From assembly GCA_009823395.1 (NCBI GenBank), contig CM020505.1:24165129-24229128 (forward strand): a DNA stretch of 64,000 bases, written 5' to 3'. Shown here one piece after another: positions 36,431 to 47,750 of the stretch (positions are counted from its first letter, which is position 1; each line of letters begins with the position of its first letter). The notes below the pieces were generated by a model. The model saw only the letters and a list, made by a program, of their open reading frames with translations. It ran no database searches and was not told where the DNA came from. Made by a program: the position numbers and the translations under genes. The DNA comes from Thamnaconus septentrionalis. Taxonomy: Eukaryota > Chordata > Actinopteri > Tetraodontiformes > Monacanthidae.

Positions 36431-37449
36431 CGGACGCTTTTGGTGCCGCCGCGACTCAGCCACGCTAATGCGCAGCCTAGCGTTTTTGCACTCAGCACCA
36501 ATTAGAGGCCGCAAACAAAGCCTGACCAAAAATAAACATCGCAGTATTGCACACTTATTGCGAGAAGACGACGTAATCCCCGGGATAGACTCGACATTAT
36601 TAGCTTTTCAATCAGTCCTCACAGCCATTGAGCAGGAGTCTATTGAAAGCAGGAGAAACCCCGACACACACACACACACACACACAGCTCTCACTCTCTC
36701 TCCACAGGCTACTCCAGCATCACCCTTGAGTCATTAGAGTTTAGCATTAGCGTTAGCCACAGCGGCCCACAGAAGACACCCTGACGTCTCTCTCCTTGTT
36801 TATTCTGCTGTCTTTGCAGGCAGGCTGTCCGCCCCGCTCCCACTGCTCCCACTGCTCCCACTGCTCCACGTCACTGACGCACTGCCATCAAGCTTGACGG
36901 CAGCCGGATGGAGTGTGGTGTCTACTGCGGAGGTGCTGGCAGACACCAGGGTGGAAGTGGGAGAAGAGGAGGAGGAAGTTGGTGCAGCGCGTCTTTCCTG
37001 AGATGGCCCGGCTATTGTGAGGCCCCCGAGCCACTCTTCAGCAGCCACCATTGTTAGCAAGTCCTGCGGAGGGTTAGTAATGCTGGGGGGAGTGTGTGGG
37101 GGGCTCAGAGTATTCTTCCCTCCAGCTCTCTTCAATCTCCTGCCCCTGATAGGGCCACATCAAAGCTGGGGGAGCTGTGCTTTGTGGGGCCTGGGCTCCC
37201 TTGACTCTCAACATGTGGTTTTGTGGCTCTGGACATCGGCACCTTTTAACCCATTCTGTCGAGATTAGGCATCGCCTTCAATTGGGCATTAGTGAAACTA
37301 TAGTAACCAATAAGAAGCTTGTCGCTGAATGGAAACTATGTATCTTGTCACAGTGGAGCTGTCGGAACATCACGGTCCCATACAAGTTCCTCGGCAGGAT
37401 CTTGGCTGCTGTGACTTGGGCCCCTTCTTTTCACGCTGACACCAACTCC

Positions 37450-37452
<3 letters not shown>
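36431..37452. other. Unique sequence with small repeats
   Basis: (AC)n at 36665-36686 and three to four copies of the nonamer CTCCCACTG at 36836-36868. The segment 37230-37400 has enhancer-like composition (TTCAATTGGGCATTAGTG). No exon was recognised. Confidence 0.45.

Positions 37453-37500
<48 letters not shown>
37453..37500 (+). repeat. (CA)n microsatellite
   Basis: About 24 uninterrupted CA units. Confidence 0.97.
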
Positions 37501-37502
<2 letters not shown>

Positions 37503-39100
37503 TATGCGACCCCAGGCACAGTAATGCTAATTTATATTAAACACAAAAAACACTGTAAGAAAAAAAAAAAACCTTGTGCACAAGCATGTAATTATTTCTT
37601 CTTCTTCTTTCTTGAACATGGCGACAAGCGAGGAAATTGGAGCAAAATGAAAAACCAGGAACTGTTTAAGAATGGGCAGCGCAAACAAAACAATCGCTCC
37701 ACACAATGGCCGAGGTTGTGGGGTTCTGGAAGCCTGGGAAATAAACAGCGGCTAATGGAGCGGGCTGCGTGCAGCGCTGGCTGGCACGGCGCTGCTCCTG
37801 GTCCTGGTCCTGGTCCTGGGCAGGGAGGGAGGCAGGGCAGGCCCAGGGCCAGGCCGTGTCGTCTGCCTGCCCCCGGCTTCATTAAGAGGTGCAAACAGTG
37901 CTCGGGCCGAGGGCTCCTTCACTGCAGATCCTGGCCTTAGCTCGGGCTTAACAGGGGCTAAAGACTGCAGACATCACACACGCAATAAAGCCGGCCTGCT
38001 GGAGCAACTGTCACAGACGAACTGCTCTCCGTCTCCCAAGATTCCCGTCAAGGAAGGAAAAAGTTCTCTTGGTGCCGGCGCTGCGGCTTCCTGCACTCAG
38101 TCCACGCCGGCTTCACCGCAGCTTGGCTATCAGCTGGTCAGCTTTTCTTTCAAACGGCACAATGCATTCTGCCGGCAAAACCACACGGACAATTTCCACA
38201 AAGCCACGACGTGAAGCCATCAAATACACGCAGTTGGCACTTGGTCCATTTTGCCTTTATAAGATGATGAATACAGGAATAACACAAAGACACGCTTTAC
38301 AAGGTTACATAAAACACGGCGCTGTCCAACGTCCACAGCCCCACCCACCACGTCACCGGCCCCTAGAACATTAGCTGCGGTACATGTTGGCACGCAGGCC
38401 TGCATGTGAGCAGACGACATCACGACGGAACAACAGACGACCGGTGAAACAACAGCATGATGAAGAATGAATGAAGAAAGAAATGATCCCAGCAGACAAG
38501 AGGAGCGGCTCAATGCGTCCTGGTGACTTTTGATGGAAGATTTCCACAAAGCCACGGCGGCTAAAGCCATCAAATATACACATCACACGGCTGACGCTTG
38601 GCCGCTGCCTTCTTTTGCTCCATCCGTTTTGTTCTAAAAGCCCGAGTTACAGTGTTGAATCGACGGCGCTCAACTGACACAAGTGTGCGAGTGGCTGAGG
38701 CAGAGCCCAGAGAGAATCAGCATGAGGGTGGATTTACTGTTGGCCGGCAGCGCTCGGTGAGCCAGGGACAGTCGGCCTGCAGACACAAGCTTGGCTGGAC
38801 GCGCTGAAGACTGGAGGAGCCTTCTGTGAGGTTGCCTGCCCCGCCACATGGAGTGCTCCGACGCTGACCCTGCGCAAACTGGCAACTGCCAACCGTCTGC
38901 TTCCGTCTGCTTGGCATATTTGGCCATTTAGTGGGCGCTTGTGAAGATCAAATGGGTTAAGATCGGCCCCTCTTGGAGAGCGGGGGGGGGGAGGGAAAAA
39001 AGAACATCAAAAAGGTGTAAATTTCACTTCCCCACTTTTGATTAAGTCAAGCATGAAAAGAAATGTAATACTCTCAAGTGGCAAGGGTTTACACTATTGA
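37501..39100. other. Unique sequence with a dispersed direct repeat
   Basis: Poly-A near 37558-37572 and a CTGGTC hexamer repeat at 37797-37820. A direct repeat of about 38 bp (38192-38229 and 38540-38579) is described separately. No gene was recognised. Confidence 0.5.
38192..38579 (+). repeat. Direct repeat pair 348 bp apart
   Basis: ATTTCCACAAAGCCACG begins both copies, and both contain AAGCCATCAAATA (38192-38229 and 38540-38579). The pair is about 85% identical by eye. It may be a local segmental duplication or the termini of a lost element; the sequence between the copies is unique. Confidence 0.7.
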
Positions 39101-40060
39101 TGCTGTTACTTCTGCTTCAGGAGGCCCAATCAGCCGACAGGGAGCTGAGTAAACTCGCCCTGAGTTTTCGGGGAGGCCAGATGGAGGGCTTTCGCTCTGC
39201 CTGAAAAGACAGCTTAAGAGCTCGCCTCCTCAATTCCACTCAATACTGACTGTGTGAAATCCTGGCCCTGGCTAACCCCCCACCACCACCACCACCCCGC
39301 CTCCCTCCCTCCCACCCACCCACCCACCCACCCGCCTCCTCCAAAGCTGGTGGCTACCACCATATGGGCTTGTTTAAAAACTCCCACAGGCTGGTACAAA
39401 GCACAACAACACAGTTTTCATATCAAGTGCTCTCTCAAAGAGGCCCCCCCTCCGACTCCTTCCTTTCTGATTCCAAAGGCTGTCACGGGTTCTGCTCTGA
39501 TTAATAGCTGGTGTTGCCCGTCTGTTTTGGCACATCATTTGGAGCCGTGATTAATATGAATTCACCGGCTCCGTCCAAATTTGCTAGGGTACAAAAAGAG
39601 TGGCTCATTAGACGGGCCGCTCTTATTACCTGTTTACAGCAACACAACAACAACAACAACAATAACAACAACGATAAATTAAGGGGAAACAATATATATA
39701 TATATATATATATATAGACATATTGTTGAGTCAACACCATTGAAAACCTTTGTGCCTCTTTGCTATGACCTGTTACAGCAGCCCTGTTGTACAAAGCAAG
39801 AGTGGAGTACAGCAGTGCCCTTGTAGAAAAGTGGTGGACGGCGGAATTGAGCGGCTTTTGTAAAAAAGGCTTAATAGAACCTTTAACCATCCCAACAATC
39901 CACTCCCATGGAGTTGCATTAAGTAGATATTGTAAGGGGAAAATGACCTAAATAGCTCAACATCAACCTCATTAGGCATGCAGGCAGGGCCCGGGCCATT
40001 TCACGGTGGAAGCTATTGTCAAGGCTCACCCCAGGTAAGCATTAAATTGCAAATGATACC
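39101..40060. promoter_or_regulatory. Candidate conserved non-coding cluster
   Basis: Unique sequence with CATTTGGAGCCGTGATTAAT near 39535, CTTAATAGAACC and AAGCATTAAATTGCAAATG near 40035. It is broken by CCA/CCCA runs (39277-39334), a CAA run (39641-39672) and a (TA)n run (39691-39716). A CAG|GTAAGC donor-like site lies at 40032-40040. Its upstream open frame is only about 34 codons long, with no visible acceptor. Confidence 0.38.
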
Positions 40061-41034
40061 CTGAAAGGCGGAGAGAGAGAGAGAGAGAGGGGGGTGAATA
40101 TAGCAAACACAGAGAAAATGGTTCTCAGGACAACAGTGAATGAAAAGGCGCTTGGAGGAGCTGCTCTGACCGTAAAAAATCCAATACATCACAGCTTTTG
40201 GGGGAGAAAATTCCACTCGTCTCCTAAGTGTCTTATTTGTAAGCAATGCTGAGCGTTGGCGGGCGGGCTGGCCGGGCGGGCGAGACAGAGGAAATAAGGA
40301 GGGAGTAGCAGAGAGAGAGAGAGAGAGAGAGAGAACCTAATGACAGACTGATAGCAATTACTTGTGGCCGTCAACAGCTCCTCTCCCTCCCAGCATTCCA
40401 GGGGAAAATTAGACGAGGGGGAAAATAAGGCAGGGAAAAGGAGGGATGAAGGGTTTAGATTGAGTGTGAAGAAGTGAAGAAGTGTTCTCCGCTGGCTGCC
40501 CCCACTCTCACTAACTTTCCAGCAGAGTCCATCTTCCCCGGTGCACCCAACCAGACCATCCATCCTCTGGCACCAAACCCTCCTCAGCCCAGCAGCAGCC
40601 CAGCTGCAGCACAGCTGCATGGTAATAAAAGGCTCTCCAAAGAAGCAACGCTCGGCTGTGATTGACGTCACAAGACGGCCGGAAGGAAAGGCGTCTTGGC
40701 GGTTAAAGACTCCCTGGCCGGGTGAGAAGCAGAGCGATGGCGATTCCCCTCGTCACCGGTGGCAGAAGTGAGAGGACCCCCGAGGACAGAGACCGCCGCC
40801 GCTGACCCGGCTGGGTGGAGTAAATTAAAGCGGGGGATTAGGGCAGGCGAGATGGTGGATGACAAGCAAGGAGGTGGCGGCAGCCACATCAAGTGCTCTT
40901 TAGGCCCATATGTCTTCATGAAGAACAGCAGCAGCAGCAGTGGGGGCCGCCAGTGAGGGGCCGCAGAGACACTGGCTGTCTTTCCATCACCCCTACAGCT
41001 GCACAAAACCTCAATATGGCAATAAATATGACCA
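40061..41034. other. Unique sequence with GA runs and a CRE
   Basis: Short GA runs lie at 40071-40089 and 40310-40334. A perfect CRE TGACGTCA is at 40663-40670. No gene was recognised. Confidence 0.45.
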
Positions 41035-41590
41035 GTGAAAATGGTGCGTTATGATTGGACGGAGGAGGAGACGCAATATTTTTTACAAGTAAAAGTTAAA
41101 GTTAAGTTAAATCTCGTTGGGCGAGATTTGACCAGAATTACAGCTTTTGTGCTTGACACCATTCAGTGGAAACACCTGCACATCACAACTGCACTTTGGA
41201 AATGTTTGAAATATGGCTTTAATTTTGTTCCAAACTGTCATGGAGACGCAGCTGGTGACAGACTGAGACACTTCACCTTCTGAAGAGCCCAATGGACAAA
41301 TGCTCGACCTTCTATCTCCACTCTCGCTCGTCGGCAGGGTGTGTTGAAAAGAAGCGTGCACGTGATGGCGCGCCATGTCAACACATCCATTAAAAAGTCG
41401 ACAACTTCTGCTTCAATTCATTGCAAATTTGTGCATTCCTCAATTGCAGCAGTGCAGCTTTTTTCACGTGGTCGTCTCTTCCTAAACGACACCTCTGGCG
41501 TTTCCATCCGCTGGTTTTGCTGCTCTCACCGTGAGGAATTGTGTCCAAAAACAAACAATAAAGCCAAACAAATGGAACAGACAGAGTTGT
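41035..41590 (+). other. Possible decayed transposase-like or SANT-like fragment
   Basis: From 41041, the + strand reads M-V-R-Y-D-W-T-E-E-E-T-Q-Y-F-L, which resembles the start of Myb/SANT-like DNA-binding domains common in fish transposon-derived genes. The frame continues to 41283 without further recognisable motifs. If real it is a degraded fragment; chance similarity is quite possible. Confidence 0.2.
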
Positions 41591-42059
41591 GAGGGAGCCG
41601 GCAGGATATTTTGACACGAGATAATCCCCATTCACCACGGGTGGAGGGGGGGGCGCTATCTCCCACCTTAATCTACAAGCCGGCGCAGCGCGGCGCATAC
41701 AGTAGCTACCTTCAGGCTTCGAGGAGGTGTGTGTGCACTCAAGTGGTTTAGATTCACAATTACCACGCAATTACACCATAATGACACTCGTTAATCGCTT
41801 CAGCTCGTCGCCGGCGTCAAGTGCGAGACCTCGCCGGATGCATTCATTAGCCAAAGTCCTCGTCTTCCAGCCGACGCACTTGTTAACATTTTGAAAGTGC
41901 TCTGCGGCAAAGCCACGACTCTCCCGCAGACAAACATCCTCCAGCGACGGCAGGAAAATATCAAACACAGCCGCGGCCGCGTATGACAGAGGCTGTGACG
42001 ACACCAGGCGGGCAGGGGGCAGCGGTGAGCATGCTGGGACATCCAGAGGCATTCAAACA

Positions 42060-42100
<41 letters not shown>

Positions 42101-42640
42101 CAAGCGAGTATTAAATGTCTTGTTTGTGCAGTCATACAGTTGGATCACTGCTGCACAGCCACATACACACCAGTGCAATCTGCCATTCAGGACTTTCTCT
42201 CTCTCTAAAAACCCAAAACAACCTCAATCCAGAATTACTTTCACACTTCTTATGTTTACATCTGTTCCTAATGGTTCTTATTGGATTAACCCTCTGTCTC
42301 ATTGTGTATGCAGCCGCGGTGTTAAATCTATGAGGGAGCTCAGTGGGACGCAGCCGGTGGGCGCTCTAATGAAAGTCACTCTGCTGCCCTACAGAGAGGT
42401 CAAGCTTTTACACCTGGCCACAACCACATGGGGCCACACTGCATGCATGGCCTTGGAAATGACTGTCAGATAAAGAACTGCATAATTTAGATGCAGCGAT
42501 CACCACAACAGCCAGAGGGAGGCCAGAAGGGGCAGAAGGGGGGGCAGAAAGGAGCTGATGGATAAACTTCATCAACAACATGTACAGGAGAGGCTGTCTG
42601 CTGAATGAACCACTTGATCACCTAGTAAGCAGCAGACTAC
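41591..42640. other. Unique sequence with GT microsatellite
   Basis: A (GT)n run is at 42064-42099. A G-rich run lies near 41643-41653. No gene was recognised. Confidence 0.5.
42006..42024 (+). promoter_or_regulatory. CTCF-like motif, plus strand
   Basis: GGGCAGGGGGCAGC matches the CTCF core AGGGGGC(A/G)(G/C). This is the only plus-oriented match I found. The upstream half of the motif is weak. Confidence 0.3.
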
Positions 42641-43060
42641 TGTCTGTCAATTGTCTGAAGCAGCCTCACATTCACTGCACATTATTTTATTTTTCAAAAT
42701 AAAATTGCTTTTTTTCTCTCTTCCATATGCTGTCATTGATGGTGCAAGTGCTTTTCATACAGACCTGTTTGAGTGCGCGCTCTGCCTGTTGGTCAAATAT
42801 CTATTAGTGTGTATTGCCACCAACACACCAGAGGATGGCAGAGTGGTTGATGAGACTTGGCTGCTGGCTGTGGCTGCTCTCCATGCAGCACACAGCTTAA
42901 ACACTCAGCTTTGGGCCCCATTAAGCGCTGCAAAGCCTGCTTATTTTCTCAATTACACACCTCTCCTTAAATCAGGCAGATTTATTTATTTTTTTGTTTT
43001 TTGCAAATTGTAACCACAAGGGCACATAAATCCTACTCCGAGTGGCATCTGGCAAAATAA
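42641..43060. promoter_or_regulatory. Candidate conserved non-coding block
   Basis: Repeat-poor unique sequence with TTGGTCAAATATCTATTAG near 42790 and TTTCTCAATTACACACC near 42944. AT-rich words flank it. Enhancer-like composition only. Confidence 0.33.
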
Positions 43061-43414
43061 AATTAAGATAAATAAATAAATAGAATTCAAAGGACTCTCA
43101 GAAACCACCAAACGATTGTTAGTGACAGTTTGGACTTTGATTCCAAGAGCCTGACAAATACTGGCAAAAACACAGAATATGACTCAAAGTCCCTTCAGAT
43201 GATCAGCTTGGACAACTATGGCAGAAATGGCAAATATAACAGCAACAACAGTTGCAGAGGAGACTGTCGGAGCCGCTTTGTTGAGGACAAACGTGTCCAA
43301 TAAAAACAGCCATGGAAACAAAATCAAAAGTTCAGCAGCAACACCTCCGGCCTGCTGGGTTGTGTTTCCAGTCGCACTGCATCCGTCCATCTGCCTGCAT
43401 CCAAAAAGTGTGGT

Positions 43415-43452
<38 letters not shown>

Positions 43453-43860
43453 ACAGCAGCAGCAGCCGCAGCAGCCACAGCAGCAGCAGCAGCCGCCGCC
43501 TGTGCGGCCAGACTCCACGGTCTGATCCTCTTGGCAGCCGGCGATGCAGCACGCTAATGAAGAGGTAATGAGCCAGCAGATCCCTGCGATCTGCACGGGG
43601 GCCACAGTGCAAAAGTTTACGTTCCCAGGACATGGAGGGAGAGCACGGAGAACAAGCTGCAGGATGAAAGCTGGGCCTGAGTCGGCCGCATGGATCTACA
43701 GCCACAGAGGGGATTACAGACACCTACTTCCAGCTTAGGCTGGAGTTTTTGAAGTTTGGGCATCGGAGGGGAGGGATCCCTTTGGCAGAGTCCTGTTTGA
43801 TTCTGGTGGGAGTCCTTCTCTAATCCCCCCCTTCCCGTTCTCACCTTCTGCCTGATCCAC
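43061..43860. other. Unique sequence with a CAG tract
   Basis: A (CAG)12 run (43415-43450) continues as CAG/CCA/CCG variants to about 43500. Poly-Ala, poly-Ser and poly-Leu frames are this tract read in different frames. No gene was recognised. Confidence 0.65.
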
Positions 43861-44215
43861 TGCAGCCTCTCATCCCCGTGGTCCAGGATCATTATCCACC
43901 TTGGCCGAGGGGGCTCCCCCTCATTAATTTCCCTAAGCAGATTACAGAGTGTGCGTTTGTTGTTGTTGTTTGAGCCATCTGATTTGCCTAAGCCCTTTGT
44001 TTTTTCATCTGGTTTACACTTTAATGCCCCCCAAATGAGTTTCAATGACGAGGGGGATCAACCTGACCCACTGGCAGCGCCGCAAAGAACTTAAGAGAAG
44101 CGAGACCGCCGGCCCAAAGGGGCCGGATGAAGTCGGAGCATATCTCGCTTCCCCCTCACTGCCGAGATTTAGATGTTGAGAAGGTGGAGACAAGCGTTGA
44201 TTTAACCTCAAAGCG
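43861..44215. promoter_or_regulatory. Candidate conserved non-coding block
   Basis: Unique sequence with CTCATTAATTTCCCTAAGC near 43920, TTTACACTTTAATGCCC near 44014 and AACTTAAGAGAAGC near 44089. Repeats are absent apart from a short GTT run. The composition is enhancer-like. Confidence 0.4.
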
Positions 44216-44221
44216 TGTCCT

Positions 44222-44271
44222 CAGAGTGGAGCTAAAGGCTAAATAGCAGAGTGGAGCTAAAGGCTAAATAG
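44222..44271 (+). repeat. Perfect 25-bp tandem duplication
   Basis: Two identical 25-bp units, starting CAGAGTGGAGC at 44222 and 44247, are followed by a short partial third copy. Zero divergence implies a recent event. Confidence 0.93.
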
Positions 44272-45712
44272 CAGCGTGGATCACGGGCTGCATTCACAGG
44301 AGCAGCAAGGCCTCAGCGAGCTGCCTGCTCGTCTCCCCCTGCACAGCCAAACATCAGGATGAGAAATGAAGGCTGAGAGCGATGTGGTCAGCTGGCAGAG
44401 CACGCAGCTCCTCTCCCACATCCCGGCCGGCCTCTTCTTACAACCCAAAGCTGGAGGGGAATTAGTTTGCAATGACCGCTCGCTCGCTCCATCTTCTCCA
44501 TGTGACATCTCATTAGTAAGATGAACACAGGCTGACCTGGGTCCAGCACCACTTGGCAGTTCAGTGTGCTTCTCCCGTCTGACACACCTCTCACACATCA
44601 TTATCAGCTATTAGCCACAGTCGGCTGAACATTACACAATGAATCCATCTTTTGCAGACAAACAAACAAAAAAAAGGTGCAGCAGCGCGACTGCGGGGAA
44701 AATACTGCCTGCTGACAGAATGCTGCTGTTCACTGTGTTGAGTGAAAGCTGCCCTCTGATTTACTGTTGAACAGGCATTGTACAAAAATACTCATCTTTA
44801 GTGAGCAGCTCTACTGAGAGCAACGCTGTTGTGGGTTGGTGTTAGGATTATTATTTTGCACAAAGAGTCCACGTGCAGTGAACACAGGTAAGGGCAGGAC
44901 AGGAGCACGACAACAGCTCTCTAAATGACACAGCGGTCCCGCCGCCCCCCCATCAGAACCGACGGACCCCCTGCCTGCCTTCAGCAAACAATTCCATACA
45001 ATTAATCTGACAAAGCCAAATGTAATTGATTGATAAGAGGCGGGAGGGCCGGCGCTCTCCTGCCCACCATGCATTTGTGTGGGAGCGCAGCGCAGATGTC
45101 ATCAGGCCCATCAACGGAACAGACTTTATCAGGCGGTGCCATCAGAACACAGTCCGCTTGGACTGAAGCCAGCGCAGTGAAGAGGCAGCGCTAATGGGAC
45201 ACTCTTGTATCCCTCATATCCAGCCAGATCTAACAGAGCCAGGCCCAGGTGCTCTAAGGTCAAAGCTCTTCAACAAAAGCAGAAAAACAAAACTGTCCTT
45301 CCAAACACAGCCGGGAAAAGCAGCCCCAGAAATAACATTTCGATATGTGATTAAACTATCTGTGATTCCCAAAATCTACGGAAAAGCACACAAGCAGAAA
45401 AGCAACCAACCCGGAGCGGCTGTGAGTCAGTGGCAGCGGACGATGGTGAAATATGTTGGTTAAATAAACGCAGCCTTGTTTAAGCTATAATGACGATGCT
45501 GCTGTGCACCTGGAAAGTCTTGCGGCCTCGTCTCTCCTGACCTGCAATCACACGCCGTCGTCTCTGTGTATCTTTGCACGGCGAGGTCACGCCGGCACAC
45601 TGAATCACACAGTGGCCGTCCCCGAAACAGCAACACAACCCGGGCATTTGTCTCGGTTTAGACTACGACATGAAAGACACAACAACACGGGCATAAACTG
45701 TGATTGGTGCCC
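44272..45712. other. Unique sequence
   Basis: Near 45000-45035 there is a compact homeodomain/PBX-type segment (CAATTAATCTGACA, then TGATTGAT at 45027-45034). No gene was recognised. Confidence 0.45.
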
Positions 45713-45813
45713 GCGGCAGCGGCAGCAGCAGAAGCAGGAGCAGCAGCGGCAGCAGGAGCAGCAGCGGCAGGGGCAGCGGCAGCAGCAGCAGCAGCAGCAC
45801 CAGCAGCGTCAGG

Positions 45814-45861
<48 letters not shown>
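45713..45861 (+). repeat. Interrupted (GCA)n array
   Basis: About 150 bp of GCA/GGA/GGC trinucleotides ending in a pure (GCA)15 run (45815-45861). It is long enough to form stable slipped hairpins. Poly-Gln, poly-Ala and poly-Ser frames are artefacts. Confidence 0.96.
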
Positions 45862-45862
<1 letters not shown>

Positions 45863-46734
45863 CGGTGTTTGTATATGGCTGCCACTTGGCGTAATTGAGC
45901 GTCTGCTGTTGACTGTGTGCCGACCACATCCTGACTTTAAGCAGCTCGTTTGTTGAAGCCAGGCTGCCCGTGGCCTGAGTAATACGCATTGTTGTTGCTC
46001 CATCAAGACACCAGACCAAATATTTTTGCGAGGTTTTATGAGCTTGTTTACATTTTGGAAATTAACGAGCTTGGTTTGCATCGGCAGTTTTTTTTTTTTT
46101 TTGTTTTTTTTTGTCTTCCACGCGTTGCAGCCGCTGATTTCGTAACGGAACCATTTCCTCCAGCGCTGGCGTGCATCTCAAATAAACACACAGTTCTCAA
46201 GTGATGCAATGTGATGACATTGATTAACATGTCAATTTGAAATGATAAAAACATAACTCACTTTAATTATTCAATGATTACTTGAAAGGCTTGAAAGTGA
46301 CAGCGCGCCCTCTGGTAGTGCATGTTTTCAAAATAAAATGTGCCTGTTTTGAATGTTATGTTTTCACGACTAAACTCATGAAAGGACCCGAACATATAAA
46401 CTCCTGTTCACTTGACTTTATATTCCTTCTCAGACACAGAGTTAGAAGCTTAAGCCCTGTTTTTAAATCAACCAAATGGACAGAATCTCACCACAGTCAA
46501 CCCTGGCGTGGAAGAGAAGCAGCATTTTACATAGAAAAAAATCATATTATTCATCAAAACTGGAGTCACTTTAAAGGTCCAGTGCAAACACTTTTCAGGA
46601 AGTCCCCATGACAGCGGGTTTGGTGCTGGAGGGTTGGAGCGTCTTTAACTCCCCTAATAAATCAAATCCCCTACAACGTCTCGCTGACGGACTGCTGGTT
46701 CCTCTGCAGCACAACAAGCAGGAGACACTGCCCA

Positions 46735-46735
<1 letters not shown>
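45862..46735. other. Unique sequence
   Basis: T-rich tracts lie near 46088-46112. AT-rich unique sequence at 46200-46420 includes TTGATTAACATG and TTTAATTATTC words. No gene was recognised. Confidence 0.45.
46303..46321 (-). promoter_or_regulatory. CTCF-like motif
   Basis: The minus strand reads CTACCAGAGGGCGC, a near-consensus CTCF core including ACCAG and GGGCGC. This is among the best CTCF matches in the window. Confidence 0.5.

Positions 46736-46774
<39 letters not shown>
46736..46774 (+). repeat. (CTG)13 microsatellite
   Basis: A pure CTG run about 900 bp from the complementary GCA array at 45713-45861, followed by a G run. Confidence 0.97.
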
Positions 46775-46775
<1 letters not shown>

Positions 46776-47750
46776 GTCTGGGGGGGGCCTCCTGGGTGCC
46801 CGGGGTTTGGAGGGGCTGCCAGTCCGGGCACGAGGCTAAGTCGGATGAAATTCCTTAAGCCAGGAGAGAAGCGGCTCTGGGCCTGAAGATGGAGGCGGGG
46901 AGGGAGGGCGAGGCTCACCAGCGCCACCAGCAGGCTGCCGCCTCATCCCGCTCATCCCGCAAATTTGTTAAACCTCATGGAAATTTTATAAGCGCTGCTT
47001 GTTTTGTGTCGGCCCACAGAGGCCCGGCCCAGCCCGGCCCGGCCCAGCGCTCTGAGGCACCTGTGCTGGGTTTGGACGCTGGGCAGCCACTTTAGGAGGG
47101 AGGCGAGGGAGCGCAGTCCCTCTCAGAGCCACAGGAGGAGCCGCGGCCCCTGGGGGGGCGCCGAGCTGCTTCGGCCAATATAGACTCTGTACGTCCTGAG
47201 GGGGAATAATACCCCCCCCAACCCCCACCCCCCTCTGTTCAGCCCTTCAAAGACCTGCTCAGCTGCTCCTGCCAGGCTGCTGAGCTCTTTGGACTTAAAA
47301 GGACAATGATTCTCATTTGAAATGGCTGCCTTTGCCTCCCTCGTCTCTCCTTCTTTTCCAGGGCCCGGCTTCTGCTGGCTGCGCCATACTGAGCGCTGCT
47401 CTGCCATGACAACTAAATAGGCCCCCTAATACCACTTCATAAAACCAAGGAGTATCCTCCAGGCAAGGGGGCCGTAGATTAAAGACATAAATGTTGCTTT
47501 CATGGAAAGCGCCACAGAGAGTTGGCCCTCCACTAAAAATGACAGCAGTGGCTCAACAGTCCAGGCAGGCTCGGTGGCTCCTCAACCAGCCCGGCATTTA
47601 AGGCCCCGCGCGGCCTCTGCTGAGAAATGAAGTGATGTTGCTCTCGCTGGTGGCGCTGTGAGCAGAGAACGCGTCTTTCAGCACCGCTGACTTTTTCTCT
47701 GCGTAGATCATTTGGGGAATTTATCAACCAGTGCGGTGACCATGACGGCG
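46775..47750. other. Unique sequence, GC-rich in part
   Basis: GGCCC-rich words near 47020-47050 and C/G runs near 47147 and 47210-47232. A GGTGGCGCTG word at 47649-47658 is only a weak CTCF match. No gene was recognised. Confidence 0.45.

Noticed and set aside
43218..43568. Poly-Ser / poly-Ala frame that could suggest a transcription-factor exon
   Set aside because: The runs come from the CAG tract in different frames, and flanks show no recognised sequence or splice sites.
45504..45956. Gln-rich frame resembling a polyglutamine protein
   Set aside because: Created by the GCA array; all three frames are open and flanks are unrelated to known proteins.
46570..46584. TTTAAAGGTCCAGTG matching the start of the dispersed repeat
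   Set aside because: Only about 15 bases match and the following sequence does not; insufficient to call a third copy.
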